NCBI GenBank assembly: GCA_963708645.1
Contig: CAVPTA010000014.1
Location: forward strand, 248,001 to 312,000
Reading direction: 5' to 3'
Source: RYN-133 sp963708645
Lineage (GTDB): Bacteria; Actinomycetota; Actinomycetes; Mycobacteriales; Jatrophihabitantaceae
Length of the DNA stretch: 64,000 nucleotides
The position numbers were made by a program, and so were the translations under genes. Shown here in pieces: positions 43,456 to 52,020 of the stretch. Positions within the stretch are counted from its first letter, which is position 1. Each line of letters starts with the position of its first letter. The notes below the pieces were generated by a model, which had not been told where the DNA came from, did no database searches, and saw only the letters and a list, made by a program, of their open reading frames with translations.

Positions 43456-44691
43456 ATGGCGTTACGCACTGACGAGATCGTCGTCACCGGCCTCGGGGCA
43501 ACCACCCCGGTCGGTGGCGACGTCAAGTCCTTCTGGTCCGGTCTGCTCGAGGGACGCTCCGGCGTCGTCAAGATCGAGCACGACTGGGCCGAACAACTGA
43601 GCGTGCGCATCGCGGCGCCGATGGCGGTCGACCCGACCGAGATCATCTCGCGCGTACAGGCTCGCCGGCTCGACCGGTCCGAGCAGGCCGCGCTCGTCGC
43701 CGCCCGCGAGGCGTGGACCGATGCCGGGTTCTCCGGCAAGGCGAGTGAGGCCGGGCTCGAACCGACCCGCGTCGCCGTCGTTATCGGCACCGGCATCGGC
43801 GGCGTCACCTCGCTGCTCGCGCAGTACGACCTCATGCAGGAGAAGGGTCCGGGACGGGTGTCCCCCCTTCTGATCCCGATGAACATGCCGAACGGGCCCG
43901 CTGCCTACGTCGGGCTCGAACTCGGTGCGCAGGCCGGTGTGCACACCACCGTGAGCGCGTGCGCGTCCGGGTCGGAGGCAGTCGCACTCGGACTCGACCT
44001 GCTGCACCTCGACCGCGCAGACGTCGTCGTCGTCGGCGGCACCGAGGCGTGCATCCATCCGCTCAACATCGCCGGCTTCGCACAGATGCGAGCGATGTCG
44101 ACGCGCAACGACGACCCGCAGGGCGCATCGCGCCCGTGGGACAAGGGCCGCGACGGCTTCGTGCTCGGTGAGGGCGCCGGCGTGCTCGTACTCGAGCGTC
44201 GCGCCGACGCGGCAGCGCGCAATCGCACGCCCTACGCCGTGCTCGCTGCGGCAGGAATCACCTCGGACGCCTACGACATCGTCCAGCCCGACAAGTCGGG
44301 ACAGGTGCGTGCGCTGACCCTTGCGGTCGAACGGTCAGGTCTCTCGTTCGACGACATCGTGCACGTGAATGCGCACGCGACGTCGACGCCCGTCGGCGAC
44401 ATGGGCGAGGCCGGCGCGATCGCCGATCTGTTCGGTGAGGACACCGTCGTCACCGGTACGAAGTCGATGACCGGGCACCTGCTCGGTGCCGCTGGCGCCA
44501 TCGAGTCGGTCGCGACGGTGTTGTCGATCCATCACGGCGTCGTGCCGCCGACGATCAACCTCGTCGATCCCGACGACGAACTGCGCGTTGACGTGCCGCG
44601 CGAGGCCCGCGAGATGCAGATCGACGCAGCGATCAACGACTCATTCGGCTTCGGCGGTCACAACACCTCGGTTGTGTTCACCAAGGCCTGA
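43456..44691 (+). CDS. fabF: 3-oxoacyl-ACP synthase II (KASII)
   Basis: 411 residues. Elongating condensing enzyme. Cys in HTTVSACASGSEAVALG (about 165), His in VNAHATSTPVGDMGEA and KSMTGHLLGAAGAIE, Lys in the same segment, and a C-terminal NDSFGFGGHNTSVVF. Starts 5 bases after the acpP stop. It ends the FAS-II operon; unlike Streptomyces coelicolor, DUF3145 is found about 2.5 kb away instead of next door, with the hypotheticals between. Confidence 0.96.
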   Translation: MALRTDEIVVTGLGATTPVGGDVKSFWSGLLEGRSGVVKIEHDWAEQLSVRIAAPMAVDPTEIISRVQARRLDRSEQAALVAAREAWTDAGFSGKASEAGLEPTRVAVVIGTGIGGVTSLLAQYDLMQEKGPGRVSPLLIPMNMPNGPAAYVGLELGAQAGVHTTVSACASGSEAVALGLDLLHLDRADVVVVGGTEACIHPLNIAGFAQMRAMSTRNDDPQGASRPWDKGRDGFVLGEGAGVLVLERRADAAARNRTPYAVLAAAGITSDAYDIVQPDKSGQVRALTLAVERSGLSFDDIVHVNAHATSTPVGDMGEAGAIADLFGEDTVVTGTKSMTGHLLGAAGAIESVATVLSIHHGVVPPTINLVDPDDELRVDVPREAREMQIDAAINDSFGFGGHNTSVVFTKA

Positions 44692-44695
44692 GGCG

Positions 44696-44980
44696 TCAGC
44701 GCGCCTTGCCGCCGCGGACAGCGAACAGCTTTCGCTTGCGCGGTGCCGGGGCGTCTTCGGCTTCGGCCGCGGCCAACGCGGTGTCGCTGCCGTCCGGGTC
44801 GGAGTCGGCCGGCGCCGCGACCAGAACGGGCTGAGGAGCTTCGTCCGGGGCCGGGTCGACAGTGGTCGCTGAGACGGAATCGGCAGTCGCGGCGTCCCGA
44901 GGATCTTCGTCGTCGGGTGCCCAATGCCGTCCGCGATAGGGCTGCGTGGCTGTCACGTGCAACTGAATCGGCTGTGGCAC
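44696..44980 (-). CDS. Hypothetical protein, Pro/Ala/Asp-rich
   Basis: 94 residues, convergent with fabF (4 bases apart). The N-terminus VTATQPYRGRHWAPDDEDPR is followed by a low-complexity acidic Ala/Pro stretch and a basic tail PRKRKLFAVRGGKAR. No membrane segment or recognised domain. High third-position GC supports coding, but there is no family evidence. Confidence 0.5.
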   Translation of the reverse strand: MPQPIQLHVTATQPYRGRHWAPDDEDPRDAATADSVSATTVDPAPDEAPQPVLVAAPADSDPDGSDTALAAAEAEDAPAPRKRKLFAVRGGKAR

Positions 44981-45086
44981 AGCGATCTTGAACTTTCGGC
45001 TCCACGTTTTGTGAACGGCGCCGCGTCATCCACAGGCAATCGACGGTTGTGTGGCCGAGGCCGCCCGGTTCGGGCATCATGACGAG

Positions 45087-45745
45087 ATGCGGCCGAGAAC
45101 GACAATTGCGACATTTCTGGCCGTCGCCTGCGCCGCGCTGACCGCCTGCACGTCATCGTCAGGCGAGTCCGGGCCGGACGTTCACTGCGCCGCACACCAC
45201 GGTTCCGGTCAGCACGCCACCGTCGACGGTCACCACCAGCCGCACCTCGACGCCGCCGCCCACCAGGCCGACCATCCCGGCGGACGTGCCGCGAACCGGC
45301 CCGAACACCCGCAAGGGCGAGCGGCCGCCGGTCATGCCGGTTGCCGCGACCAAGCACTCCCCCGACGGCGCCAAAGCCTTCGCCGAGTTCTTCATCAAAA
45401 CCATCGACTGGGGCTACGCCACCACCAGCAGCGCCTACATGCGCCACTACTTCTCGGCTGAAGGATGCGACGGCTGTCGAGCGTCGCAACGGTTTCGACG
45501 ATGCCCGTCACAAGGGCCAGCACTTCATCGGCGGGCGCGCACTCTCGGTGACGCGGCACGTCGACACGCAGTGACGGCCGAACCGTAACGTTGATTTCTC
45601 GATCACCGCGTTCGAACTGCGATCGCGCGATCAGGGACATGATCGTGCGCGGCCGACCGTGCGCACGACCACGAGCGATTTCTGATGTCACCCTCGTGTG
45701 GCGTGGCGGCCGATGGGAGGCCTCCGGCATAGGCGCTGGAGATCG
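45087..45745 (+). pseudogene. Decayed DUF6318-like lipoprotein gene
   Basis: A lipoprotein signal peptide (ATFLAVACAALTACTSSSG, lipobox LTAC) opens in one frame. The rest is spread over the other frames: a Thr/Pro linker (TAPHTTVPVSTPPSTVTT), the DUF6318-type core PVAATKHSPDGAKAFAEFFI, AYMRHYFSAEGCDGC, then RRNGFDDARHKGQHFIGG, VDFSITAFELRSRDQGHDR and DVTLVWRGGRWEASGIG. Joining them needs at least five single-base changes: an extra G in 45171-45173, extra C 45478, extra T 45572, one missing base near 45590, extra T 45683. Far more damage than any neighbour, so real decay is favoured. Confidence 0.7.
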
Positions 45746-45749
45746 AGCA

Positions 45750-46604
45750 TCGAGTCGCTCACTTGCTGTCGTCGCGAGCATCACCGTCCTTGTCGGCCAA
45801 CACGCAGCCTACGCGGCGTTCGCGCTAGTCGTGCGGTTAACGGAGATCCGGGCGATTCAAGGCGTCGTTAGTCGGAGGATCTGCAGCCCCACCGCGCCCG
45901 GGTACGCCGGTTCAGACCTATCGTCGGTCCACACGACAAGCGACTCGAAGACGATCACGTGCGGGTACCCATCGTCGCTCGACAACGGCTTCTGGAATGC
46001 ACAGTGCGGCGCGATGATGAAATGTCCGCGGGGGCCGGCATTCGCGACGCAGATCCAGCAGAAGGGTCAATGGGTTCTGCTCAACACCTGGTGCGCGGGC
46101 GACCCTGTAAACGCACCTGCGCGCGTGGTCACCACCGCTGCCCTGCGGCAACAGGTACTGCGGTTGTTGCCGACGGTGCGCATCGGCTCGGCGTGGACGA
46201 CGCGCGCGTTGGTGAACGCCGAGACCGTGCTGTGGGCCGAGACCTCGGCGCACCGCAGCCTCGGCAACGTGACTGTCGTCGGGCGTCAGGTCGGGCTGCG
46301 GATCGGGTTCGACCACGCCGACTGGAACTTCGGCGACTCGTCGACCGACTCGACAACCGATCCCGGCAAGCCGTACTCGAAATCGGATCCGTGCGACACG
46401 GCGCAGTGTCCCGACTACTACGGCCACACCTACTCCGACACCGGACCCGTCACCATCACGCTGAGCGTCGCGTGGCACGCCGAGTTCAGCCTCGACAACG
46501 GCGCGACGTGGACGGCGGTCGATCCCGCTCCGCTCACCGGCCCGGCGACAACGCACGACCTCGGGGTCGTGCAGGCGCGCGGCGTCATCGTCCAGAATCC
46601 GTGA
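45750..46604 (+). CDS. Hypothetical secreted Cys-containing protein, start unclear
   Basis: About 285 residues ending VQARGVIVQNP. Residues SRSLAVVASITVLVGQHAAY and AAFA look like a signal peptide but have no normal start codon in frame; deleting the C of ATCGAG near 45750 would create an ATG 7 bases after GGAG. The mature part has several cysteines (ITCGYPSS, NAQCGAMMKCPRG, WCAGD, SDPCDTAQCPDYYG) and a C-terminal beta-rich region (TGPVTITLSVAWHAEFSLDN) seen in actinobacterial secreted proteins. Function unknown. Overlaps the next gene by 4 bases. Confidence 0.6.
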   Translation, partial: SSRSLAVVASITVLVGQHAAYAAFALVVRLTEIRAIQGVVSRRICSPTAPGYAGSDLSSVHTTSDSKTITCGYPSSLDNGFWNAQCGAMMKCPRGPAFATQIQQKGQWVLLNTWCAGDPVNAPARVVTTAALRQQVLRLLPTVRIGSAWTTRALVNAETVLWAETSAHRSLGNVTVVGRQVGLRIGFDHADWNFGDSSTDSTTDPGKPYSKSDPCDTAQCPDYYGHTYSDTGPVTITLSVAWHAEFSLDNGATWTAVDPAPLTGPATTHDLGVVQARGVIVQNP

Positions 46605-47233
46605 GCGACTACCCGCGCGCGTGGCGACAATGCGACGTCGACGCTGCCGTCGCCGCGCTGGGTGTCGCCGGGTGCTCGGCACCCGCACCTGCGGCCATTC
46701 CGGGCCAGCTGCTGCAGGCAGTGTTCACTGTCGACGGCTACCCGGCGCAGCTGTCCGAATGGCAACAGGATCACCGACATTGGATCGAGGCCGAGTTCAC
46801 CGTCCCGCCGACCTGGCCGTTGTTCACGCTGATCCGCCGCCACGGCGCCGACAACGGTAAGCCTCCGGCGAGCAGCGGCGAGATCACCGCAGATTGGTAT
46901 CGGCTCGCCGACGTGGCCGGCTACGAACTGTGGACGCCCGATGCGTCCGCGCAGCGGTGGTTCGACCGCGGCCTGACCGAAGTTGTCGTTCAGCATCCGT
47001 TGGAACGACTGCGCGTGGGTAGCCCGTCCGCATCGTTCCGGTCGGCGTACGGCCCGCGGCTCAACGGTCACACTGCGCAGTGGACGCTCGATCTGATTCG
47101 CGCGACATTGCTCGACGCGCCGCCGTTCGACTCGCTGCACCTGATCGACATTTCCCCCGGCATCGCCTGGACGCAGGAACACCTCGACCGCAACCTCGGG
47201 ATCAATCCCGACGATCCCGAACAGCCGAACTGA
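46601..47233 (+). CDS. Hypothetical protein
   Basis: 210 residues from GTG 46601, which overlaps the previous stop (GTGA). No signal peptide or membrane helix. Trp-rich (YPRAWRQCDVD, QLSEWQQDHRHWIEAEF, WTLDLIRATLLD), ending LHLIDISPGIAWTQEHLDRN. I do not recognise a family. The overlap suggests it is made together with the secreted protein upstream. Confidence 0.7.
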   Translation: MSDYPRAWRQCDVDAAVAALGVAGCSAPAPAAIPGQLLQAVFTVDGYPAQLSEWQQDHRHWIEAEFTVPPTWPLFTLIRRHGADNGKPPASSGEITADWYRLADVAGYELWTPDASAQRWFDRGLTEVVVQHPLERLRVGSPSASFRSAYGPRLNGHTAQWTLDLIRATLLDAPPFDSLHLIDISPGIAWTQEHLDRNLGINPDDPEQPN

Positions 47234-47236
47234 GAG

Positions 47237-47752
47237 TCAGACCACCTGGTGCAGCAACGAGATCGGGCCACCGTCGCCACCTTGCCGGTACGGCTCGAGT
47301 TCGGCGTCCCACGACGTGCCGAGCAGCTCGGCCAGCCCGTGCGCGTAGTCCTCGGCGCTGTGGGCGCGCGACAACAGCCCGCGCAGGCGCTCCTCGCCGA
47401 CGACGACGTCGCCGCTCACCGAGATGAGGCTGCGGTGGAAACCGCGGCCGGGCAGATAGGCCAGCCGCTCGCCGTCACTGACCGAGGTGGCCGACTGGGT
47501 GATCTCGAAGACGAGCATCGGCCACGACCGCAACGAACCGGCGAGCTTGGCGACGGTGCCGACGGGACCGGTCCAGGTGAACTCGGCGCGCAGGTGCTGC
47601 GGCGCGGCCGGCTGAGCTGTCCACTGCATGCGAACGGGACGATCGAGCACACCCGCCAGCGCCCACTCCACGTGCGGAGCGAGCGCAGCAGGGCAGCAGT
47701 GCAGGAACACCACACCCGTGGTGTTCGGCACCGCGTTCTTCACGGCGGACAT
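47237..47752 (-). CDS. DUF3145 domain protein
   Basis: 171-residue actinobacterial signature protein: TTGVVFLHCCPAALAPHVEW, RAEFTWTGPVGTVAKLAGSL, MLVFEITQSATSVSDGERLA, LGRGFH-like LPGRGFHRSLISVSGDVVVG and a C-terminal ELEPYRQGGDGG. Usually found beside FAS-II genes (next to fabF in Streptomyces), as here, which hints at a link to fatty acid synthesis; function unknown. Confidence 0.9.
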   Translation of the reverse strand: MSAVKNAVPNTTGVVFLHCCPAALAPHVEWALAGVLDRPVRMQWTAQPAAPQHLRAEFTWTGPVGTVAKLAGSLRSWPMLVFEITQSATSVSDGERLAYLPGRGFHRSLISVSGDVVVGEERLRGLLSRAHSAEDYAHGLAELLGTSWDAELEPYRQGGDGGPISLLHQVV

Positions 47753-47885
47753 CGCACACCTCCAAGGCTCGACGGCGACGCCTTCCCCAGCGGTCCGTCG
47801 TGATCAGAGGTGGTGCAATGCCATTGTGTCGCATGAGGTGGGTGTTACGCCAGCGGTAGGTGGGAATCGCTGTCCCGGCTGAGCG

Positions 47886-48983
47886 TCAGAACACGACCAC
47901 CGAACGGAGCACATCGCCGCGGTGCATCGCCGCGAAGGCCTCTTCGACGCCGTCCAGCGCGATGGTCTCGGACACGAACTTGTCGAGCGGCAGCCGGCCC
48001 TGCAGGTGCAGGTCGACGAGCAGCGGGAAGTCACGCGAGGGCAGGCAGTCGCCGTACCACGACGACTTCAGCGCACCGCCGCGGCCGAAGTAGTCGATCA
48101 GCGGCAGTTCGAGCCGCATGTCCGGCGTCGGAACTCCGACGAGCACGACCGTCCCTGCCAGGTCGCGCGCGTAGAAGGCCTGCTCGTAGGTCTCGGGACG
48201 CCCGACCGCCTCGACGACCACATCGGCACCGTTGCCGCCGGTCAACGCTTGGATCGCCTCGACCACGTCGCTCGTTTTCGAGTTCACGGTGTGCGTCGCG
48301 CCGAGTTCCTTCGCGGTGGCGAGCTTCCGGTCGTCGATGTCGACGGCGATGATCGTCGAGGCGCCCGCGAGGTTCGCGCCGGCGATCGCTGCGCAGCCGA
48401 CGCCGCCGCAGCCGATCACTGCGACGCTGTCGCCGCGCCCGACTCCGCCGGTATTGATCGCCGCGCCGAGGCCGGCCATCACACCGCAGCCGAGCAGTCC
48501 GGCGACTTCAGGTCTCACGCTCGGGTCGACCTTCGTGCACTGACCGGCGTGGACGAGCGTCTTCTCGGCGAACGCGCCGATGCCGAGCGCCGGCGACAAC
48601 TTCGTCCCGTCCTGCAGGGTCATGGGCTGCGCCGCGTTGTGGGTGTTGAAGCAGTACCAGGGCCGGCCCCGCTTGCACGCTCGGCACTGCCCGCACACCG
48701 CGCGCCAGTTCAGGATCACGAAGTCGCCGGGCGCGACCTCGGTGACTCCGTCACCGACCGCCTCGACGACGCCGGAGGCCTCGTGACCGAGCAGGAACGG
48801 GAAGTCGTCGTTGATGCCGCCTTCGCGGTAGTGCAGGTCGGTATGGCACACACCGCAGGCCTGCACCTGCACGAGCGCCTCCCCCGGACCGGGATCTGGC
48901 ACGAGAACGGTCTCGACTCGGACTGGTTCGCCCTTGGCCAGGCTGACGACGCCGCGCACTTCATGTGTCATGTGCCGGATCAT
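47886..48983 (-). CDS. mscR: S-(hydroxymethyl)mycothiol dehydrogenase
   Basis: 365-residue zinc alcohol dehydrogenase that oxidises the formaldehyde-mycothiol adduct (and reduces S-nitrosomycothiol). ACGVCHTDLHYREGGI and LLGHEASGVVEAVGDGV hold catalytic zinc ligands; CGQCRACKRGRPWYC holds the structural zinc; VAVIGCGGVGCAAIAGANLAG is the NAD-binding fold. FNTHNAAQPMTLQDGTKLSP is typical of the mycothiol class. Mycothiol dependence places the host in Actinobacteria. ATG 48983 has GAGG upstream; ATG 48971 would remove four residues. The metallo-beta-lactamase partner often following it is absent. Confidence 0.93.
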   Translation of the reverse strand: MIRHMTHEVRGVVSLAKGEPVRVETVLVPDPGPGEALVQVQACGVCHTDLHYREGGINDDFPFLLGHEASGVVEAVGDGVTEVAPGDFVILNWRAVCGQCRACKRGRPWYCFNTHNAAQPMTLQDGTKLSPALGIGAFAEKTLVHAGQCTKVDPSVRPEVAGLLGCGVMAGLGAAINTGGVGRGDSVAVIGCGGVGCAAIAGANLAGASTIIAVDIDDRKLATAKELGATHTVNSKTSDVVEAIQALTGGNGADVVVEAVGRPETYEQAFYARDLAGTVVLVGVPTPDMRLELPLIDYFGRGGALKSSWYGDCLPSRDFPLLVDLHLQGRLPLDKFVSETIALDGVEEAFAAMHRGDVLRSVVVF

Positions 48984-49036
48984 GCCGGTAAACCTCGTGG
49001 GACGGCTAGGTGCTCTGGACGGGTGGGAGGTGCGCC

Positions 49037-49531
49037 GTGCGCGAGCCGGACGGATTCGGCGACTACGTCGCTGCCAACTCGCGCGCGTTGCTGCGCGCCG
49101 CCTGGTTGCTGACCGGGGACTGGGCGGCCGCCGAGGATCTCGTGCAGACCGCGCTCGCATCGGCGTGGCCCCGGTGGGCGACTATCGACAACCCGTCGGC
49201 GTACGTGCATCGGGTCATGACGACGACATACCTGCGCTGGCAGCGGCGTCGGTGGACGGGCGAGCTCGCGACCGAGTCGCTGCCCGAGGTCGAGACCGGC
49301 TCGAACGATCCGGAGTCGCGACGGGTCCTGCTGGACGCATTGGCGATGCTGCCGCGCCAGCAGCGAGCGGCGATCGTGCTCCGCTATTTCGCCGACCTGT
49401 CCGAGGCCGACACCGCCGCCGCGCTGGGTTGCTCGGTCGGTGCGGTCAAGAGCCACACGTCGCGCGCCGTCGCCAAGCTGCGATCGCTACCGACGGTGGC
49501 TGCATTGCTGGAAGACGAGGTGAACAGATGA
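49037..49531 (+). CDS. SigE-family ECF sigma factor
   Basis: 164 residues. Region 2 FGDYVAANSRALLRAAWLLT and EDLVQTALASAWPRW, region 4 DALAMLPRQQRAAIVLRYFA, then SEADTAAALGCSVGAVKSHT and SRAVAKLR. This is the short SigE-family (SigE70/Streptomyces type) ECF pattern. GTG 49037 has GGGAGG 6 bases before it. Overlaps the downstream membrane-protein gene by 4 bases, the usual sigma/anti-sigma arrangement. Confidence 0.93.
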   Translation: MREPDGFGDYVAANSRALLRAAWLLTGDWAAAEDLVQTALASAWPRWATIDNPSAYVHRVMTTTYLRWQRRRWTGELATESLPEVETGSNDPESRRVLLDALAMLPRQQRAAIVLRYFADLSEADTAAALGCSVGAVKSHTSRAVAKLRSLPTVAALLEDEVNR

Positions 49532-50622
49532 CCGTCGATGAACGCGTGGCCGACTGGCTCGAGCGCACCACCCCCGAACCGCCGCATCCGATCGCGGTCG
49601 CGGACATCGCCCCACGAGTGCCGCACCGGCGCCGTCCGTGGCTGCCGCTGCTGGCGGCTGCGTGCGTCGTGACTCTCGCGATCGCAGTAGTCGAGTTGAC
49701 GACGCGTCATGACCATCCGGCGGCGACGCCGCAAACGACGTCCTGGCGATTCACGAGGGTAGCCGGCGACTACCCCATCGAGTACCAACCGCGCCTGTTC
49801 GGCGACAGCCGACAGATCTTCGCCTACCAGTACAGTCCCGCGGGCCAGCACGACGCGATCGAGCGATTCAATCCTGCAACGGGGGCGGTCGTGGCTCGCA
49901 AGGAATTCCACGGAGCGCAACTCGTCAACGCGGCGACGGTGACCACGTCGTATGTGGTGGTGCCGATGTCAACGGGGCGCAGCATCCGGATCTACCTCCT
50001 CGATCGACGCACCCTTACCGTCCGAGCACAGTTGCCGCCGGTCGATTTCCGGTCCGGCCAGGACGTCGTCGTCGCTGCGGCCGGGGACACCGCGTATCTC
50101 GGCATCGGCCGACGCGTGACGGAGTTCGATCTCGCGGCGCGGGAGTACGTGGCGGGCATCGCCGTCCGCGCGGGAAAGGTCAGCGCGCTCGACCTCTTTC
50201 GCGGCACGCTGTACATGGGCACGACGCGCGGTGACCTGACCATGCGACGCCCGAACCAAGGCACTGCCAGCCTGCCCCAGCACTTCGACGGGCAAATCAA
50301 TGGCATCGTTGCGACGGCTGGTGGCCTGTGGGTACAGGGCGTTTCCAGGGCGGGTGGCGACACGGTGACGTTCAACGGCCGTGCCATCAGTGGCTACTTC
50401 TCCTTGACCCGATCGGCTGGAACCGTCTGGCTGAACAGTGACAAGCTCCTCGCCTGCGCCGACCCGACGACGGGCCGGCTCCGCGCAAGCTCCGGACAGC
50501 CGCGAGGCTCTGTCCTCGGCCTCGTCGTAGCGACACCCGATCACGTTCTCGCCGACGGCTGGAAGCGACACGCCCCCGATACGTACATCGTCGAGTTGCA
50601 TCCGCCCGCGGCTTGCCGCTGA
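49528..50622 (+). CDS. Sigma-linked membrane protein with extracytoplasmic repeat domain (putative anti-sigma factor)
   Basis: 364 residues. A short cytoplasmic N-terminus (MTVDERVADWLERTTPEPPH), one membrane helix PWLPLLAAACVVTLAIAVVE near residue 45, and a 300-residue extracytoplasmic part of short beta repeats (VVVAAAGDTAYLGIGRRVTE, GKVSALDLFRGTLYMGTTRG, GQINGIVATAGGLWVQGVSR) that read like a beta-propeller. Position and topology make it the probable partner or sensor of the sigma factor; it lacks a HxxxCxxC zinc motif. Confidence 0.8.
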   Translation: MTVDERVADWLERTTPEPPHPIAVADIAPRVPHRRRPWLPLLAAACVVTLAIAVVELTTRHDHPAATPQTTSWRFTRVAGDYPIEYQPRLFGDSRQIFAYQYSPAGQHDAIERFNPATGAVVARKEFHGAQLVNAATVTTSYVVVPMSTGRSIRIYLLDRRTLTVRAQLPPVDFRSGQDVVVAAAGDTAYLGIGRRVTEFDLAAREYVAGIAVRAGKVSALDLFRGTLYMGTTRGDLTMRRPNQGTASLPQHFDGQINGIVATAGGLWVQGVSRAGGDTVTFNGRAISGYFSLTRSAGTVWLNSDKLLACADPTTGRLRASSGQPRGSVLGLVVATPDHVLADGWKRHAPDTYIVELHPPAACR

Positions 50623-50697
50623 GTCGAACCGCACTTTTGTTTCCGACGTAACCCGGGTAGACACCTGAGGACCCATGTCGAGCAGAGGAGCACCGCC

Positions 50698-52020
50698 ATG
50701 CCCAAGAGTCCGGAGCGCATCGTGGTCATCGGGGGCGGTCTAGGCGCTGCCAAGACAGTCGAGGCGCTGCGTGATCAGGGCTATGAGGGGCGGCTCGATC
50801 TCGTCACCGACGAGGCCGACCTGCCGTACGAGCGGCCGCCGCTGTCGAAGGACTACCTGCAGGGCAAGGCTGGATTCGACAAGGCGGTCGTGCACGACGA
50901 GCAGTGGTACGCGGACAACAACGTGACCCTGCACCGTGGTGTCGCGGCCATGAAGGTCGACGCCGAACGGCATCAGGTCGAGCTGTCCGACCGCAACATC
51001 CTCGGCTACGACAAGCTCGTCCTCGCGACCGGTGCCATCCCACGCAAGCTCGACCTGCCGGGCTCCGAGGCGCTGCTGTACCTGCGCACGCACCACGACT
51101 CCGACGTGCTGAAGGAGAAGTTCGGCGACGGCGTGCGCGTGGTCGTCATCGGCGCCGGCTGGATCGGGCTCGAGACCGCTGCCGCCGCAAAGGCTGCCGG
51201 GTCGGAGGTCACCGTGCTCGAGGTTGCCGAACTGCCGTTGATCGGCGTGCTCGGTAAGGACATGGCCGAGGTGTTCGCGCAGCTTCATCGCGACAAAGGG
51301 GTCGACCTGAAGCTCGGCGTCACGATCAGCGAGATCGTGCTCGGCGACGACGACAAGCCCAAGGCCGTCAAGCTCGACGACGACACCTCGATCGACGCTG
51401 ACGTGGTGATCGCCGGTGTAGGCATCGCCCCCGAAGATTCGCTCGCCCGACTGGCCGATCTACGCGTCGACAACGGCGTACTGGTCAACGCTTCGCTGCG
51501 CACCAGCGACGACGACATTTATGCAGTCGGTGACGTCGCCAACCACGAACACCCGCTGGTCGGACGGATTCGCGTCGAGCACTGGGCGAACGCGCTCAAC
51601 CAGCCGGCGGTCGCAGCCAAGGCGTTACTCGGCGACACGTCGGCGCGCTATGACAACCTGCCGTACTTCTTCAGCGACCAGTTCGATCTTGGGATGGAGT
51701 ACGTCGGTTACGCACCGCGCGACTCGTACAAAAAGGTTCTCGTGCGCGGCGATACCGGCAAGCGTGAATTCGTCGCCTTCTGGCTCGACGACGAGAATCA
51801 CGTCCTCGCCGCGATGAACGTCAACGTCTGGGACGTCGTCGACGCGCTCAAACCGATCATCGCCGAGAAGCAGGTGGTCGACCCGGACAAGCTCGTCGAC
51901 AGCTCCGTCGACTGGGCTGACGTCGTCGTGCGGGACGACGAGGACGACGACTCGAAGGACGAGTCGGACGACGCGGGCGACAAGTCCGACGACGGCGACG
52001 ACTCAGACGAGAAGCGGTAG
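50698..52020 (+). CDS. FAD/NAD(P)-dependent ferredoxin-reductase-like protein with acidic tail
   Basis: 440 residues. FAD-binding IVVIGGGLGAAKTVEALRDQ at the N-terminus, LPYERPPLSKDYLQG, LVLATGAIPRKLDLPG, NAD-binding VVVIGAGWIGLETAAAAKAA and IYAVGDVANHEHPL, with the reductase C-terminal domain (FFSDQFDLGMEYVGYA). This is the rubredoxin/ferredoxin reductase family of oxygenase systems. The last 30 residues are nearly all Asp, Glu, Ser and Lys, which is not part of the family fold. The 3' end overlaps the convergent sirtuin gene by 18 bases. Confidence 0.9.
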   Translation: MPKSPERIVVIGGGLGAAKTVEALRDQGYEGRLDLVTDEADLPYERPPLSKDYLQGKAGFDKAVVHDEQWYADNNVTLHRGVAAMKVDAERHQVELSDRNILGYDKLVLATGAIPRKLDLPGSEALLYLRTHHDSDVLKEKFGDGVRVVVIGAGWIGLETAAAAKAAGSEVTVLEVAELPLIGVLGKDMAEVFAQLHRDKGVDLKLGVTISEIVLGDDDKPKAVKLDDDTSIDADVVIAGVGIAPEDSLARLADLRVDNGVLVNASLRTSDDDIYAVGDVANHEHPLVGRIRVEHWANALNQPAVAAKALLGDTSARYDNLPYFFSDQFDLGMEYVGYAPRDSYKKVLVRGDTGKREFVAFWLDDENHVLAAMNVNVWDVVDALKPIIAEKQVVDPDKLVDSSVDWADVVVRDDEDDDSKDESDDAGDKSDDGDDSDEKR

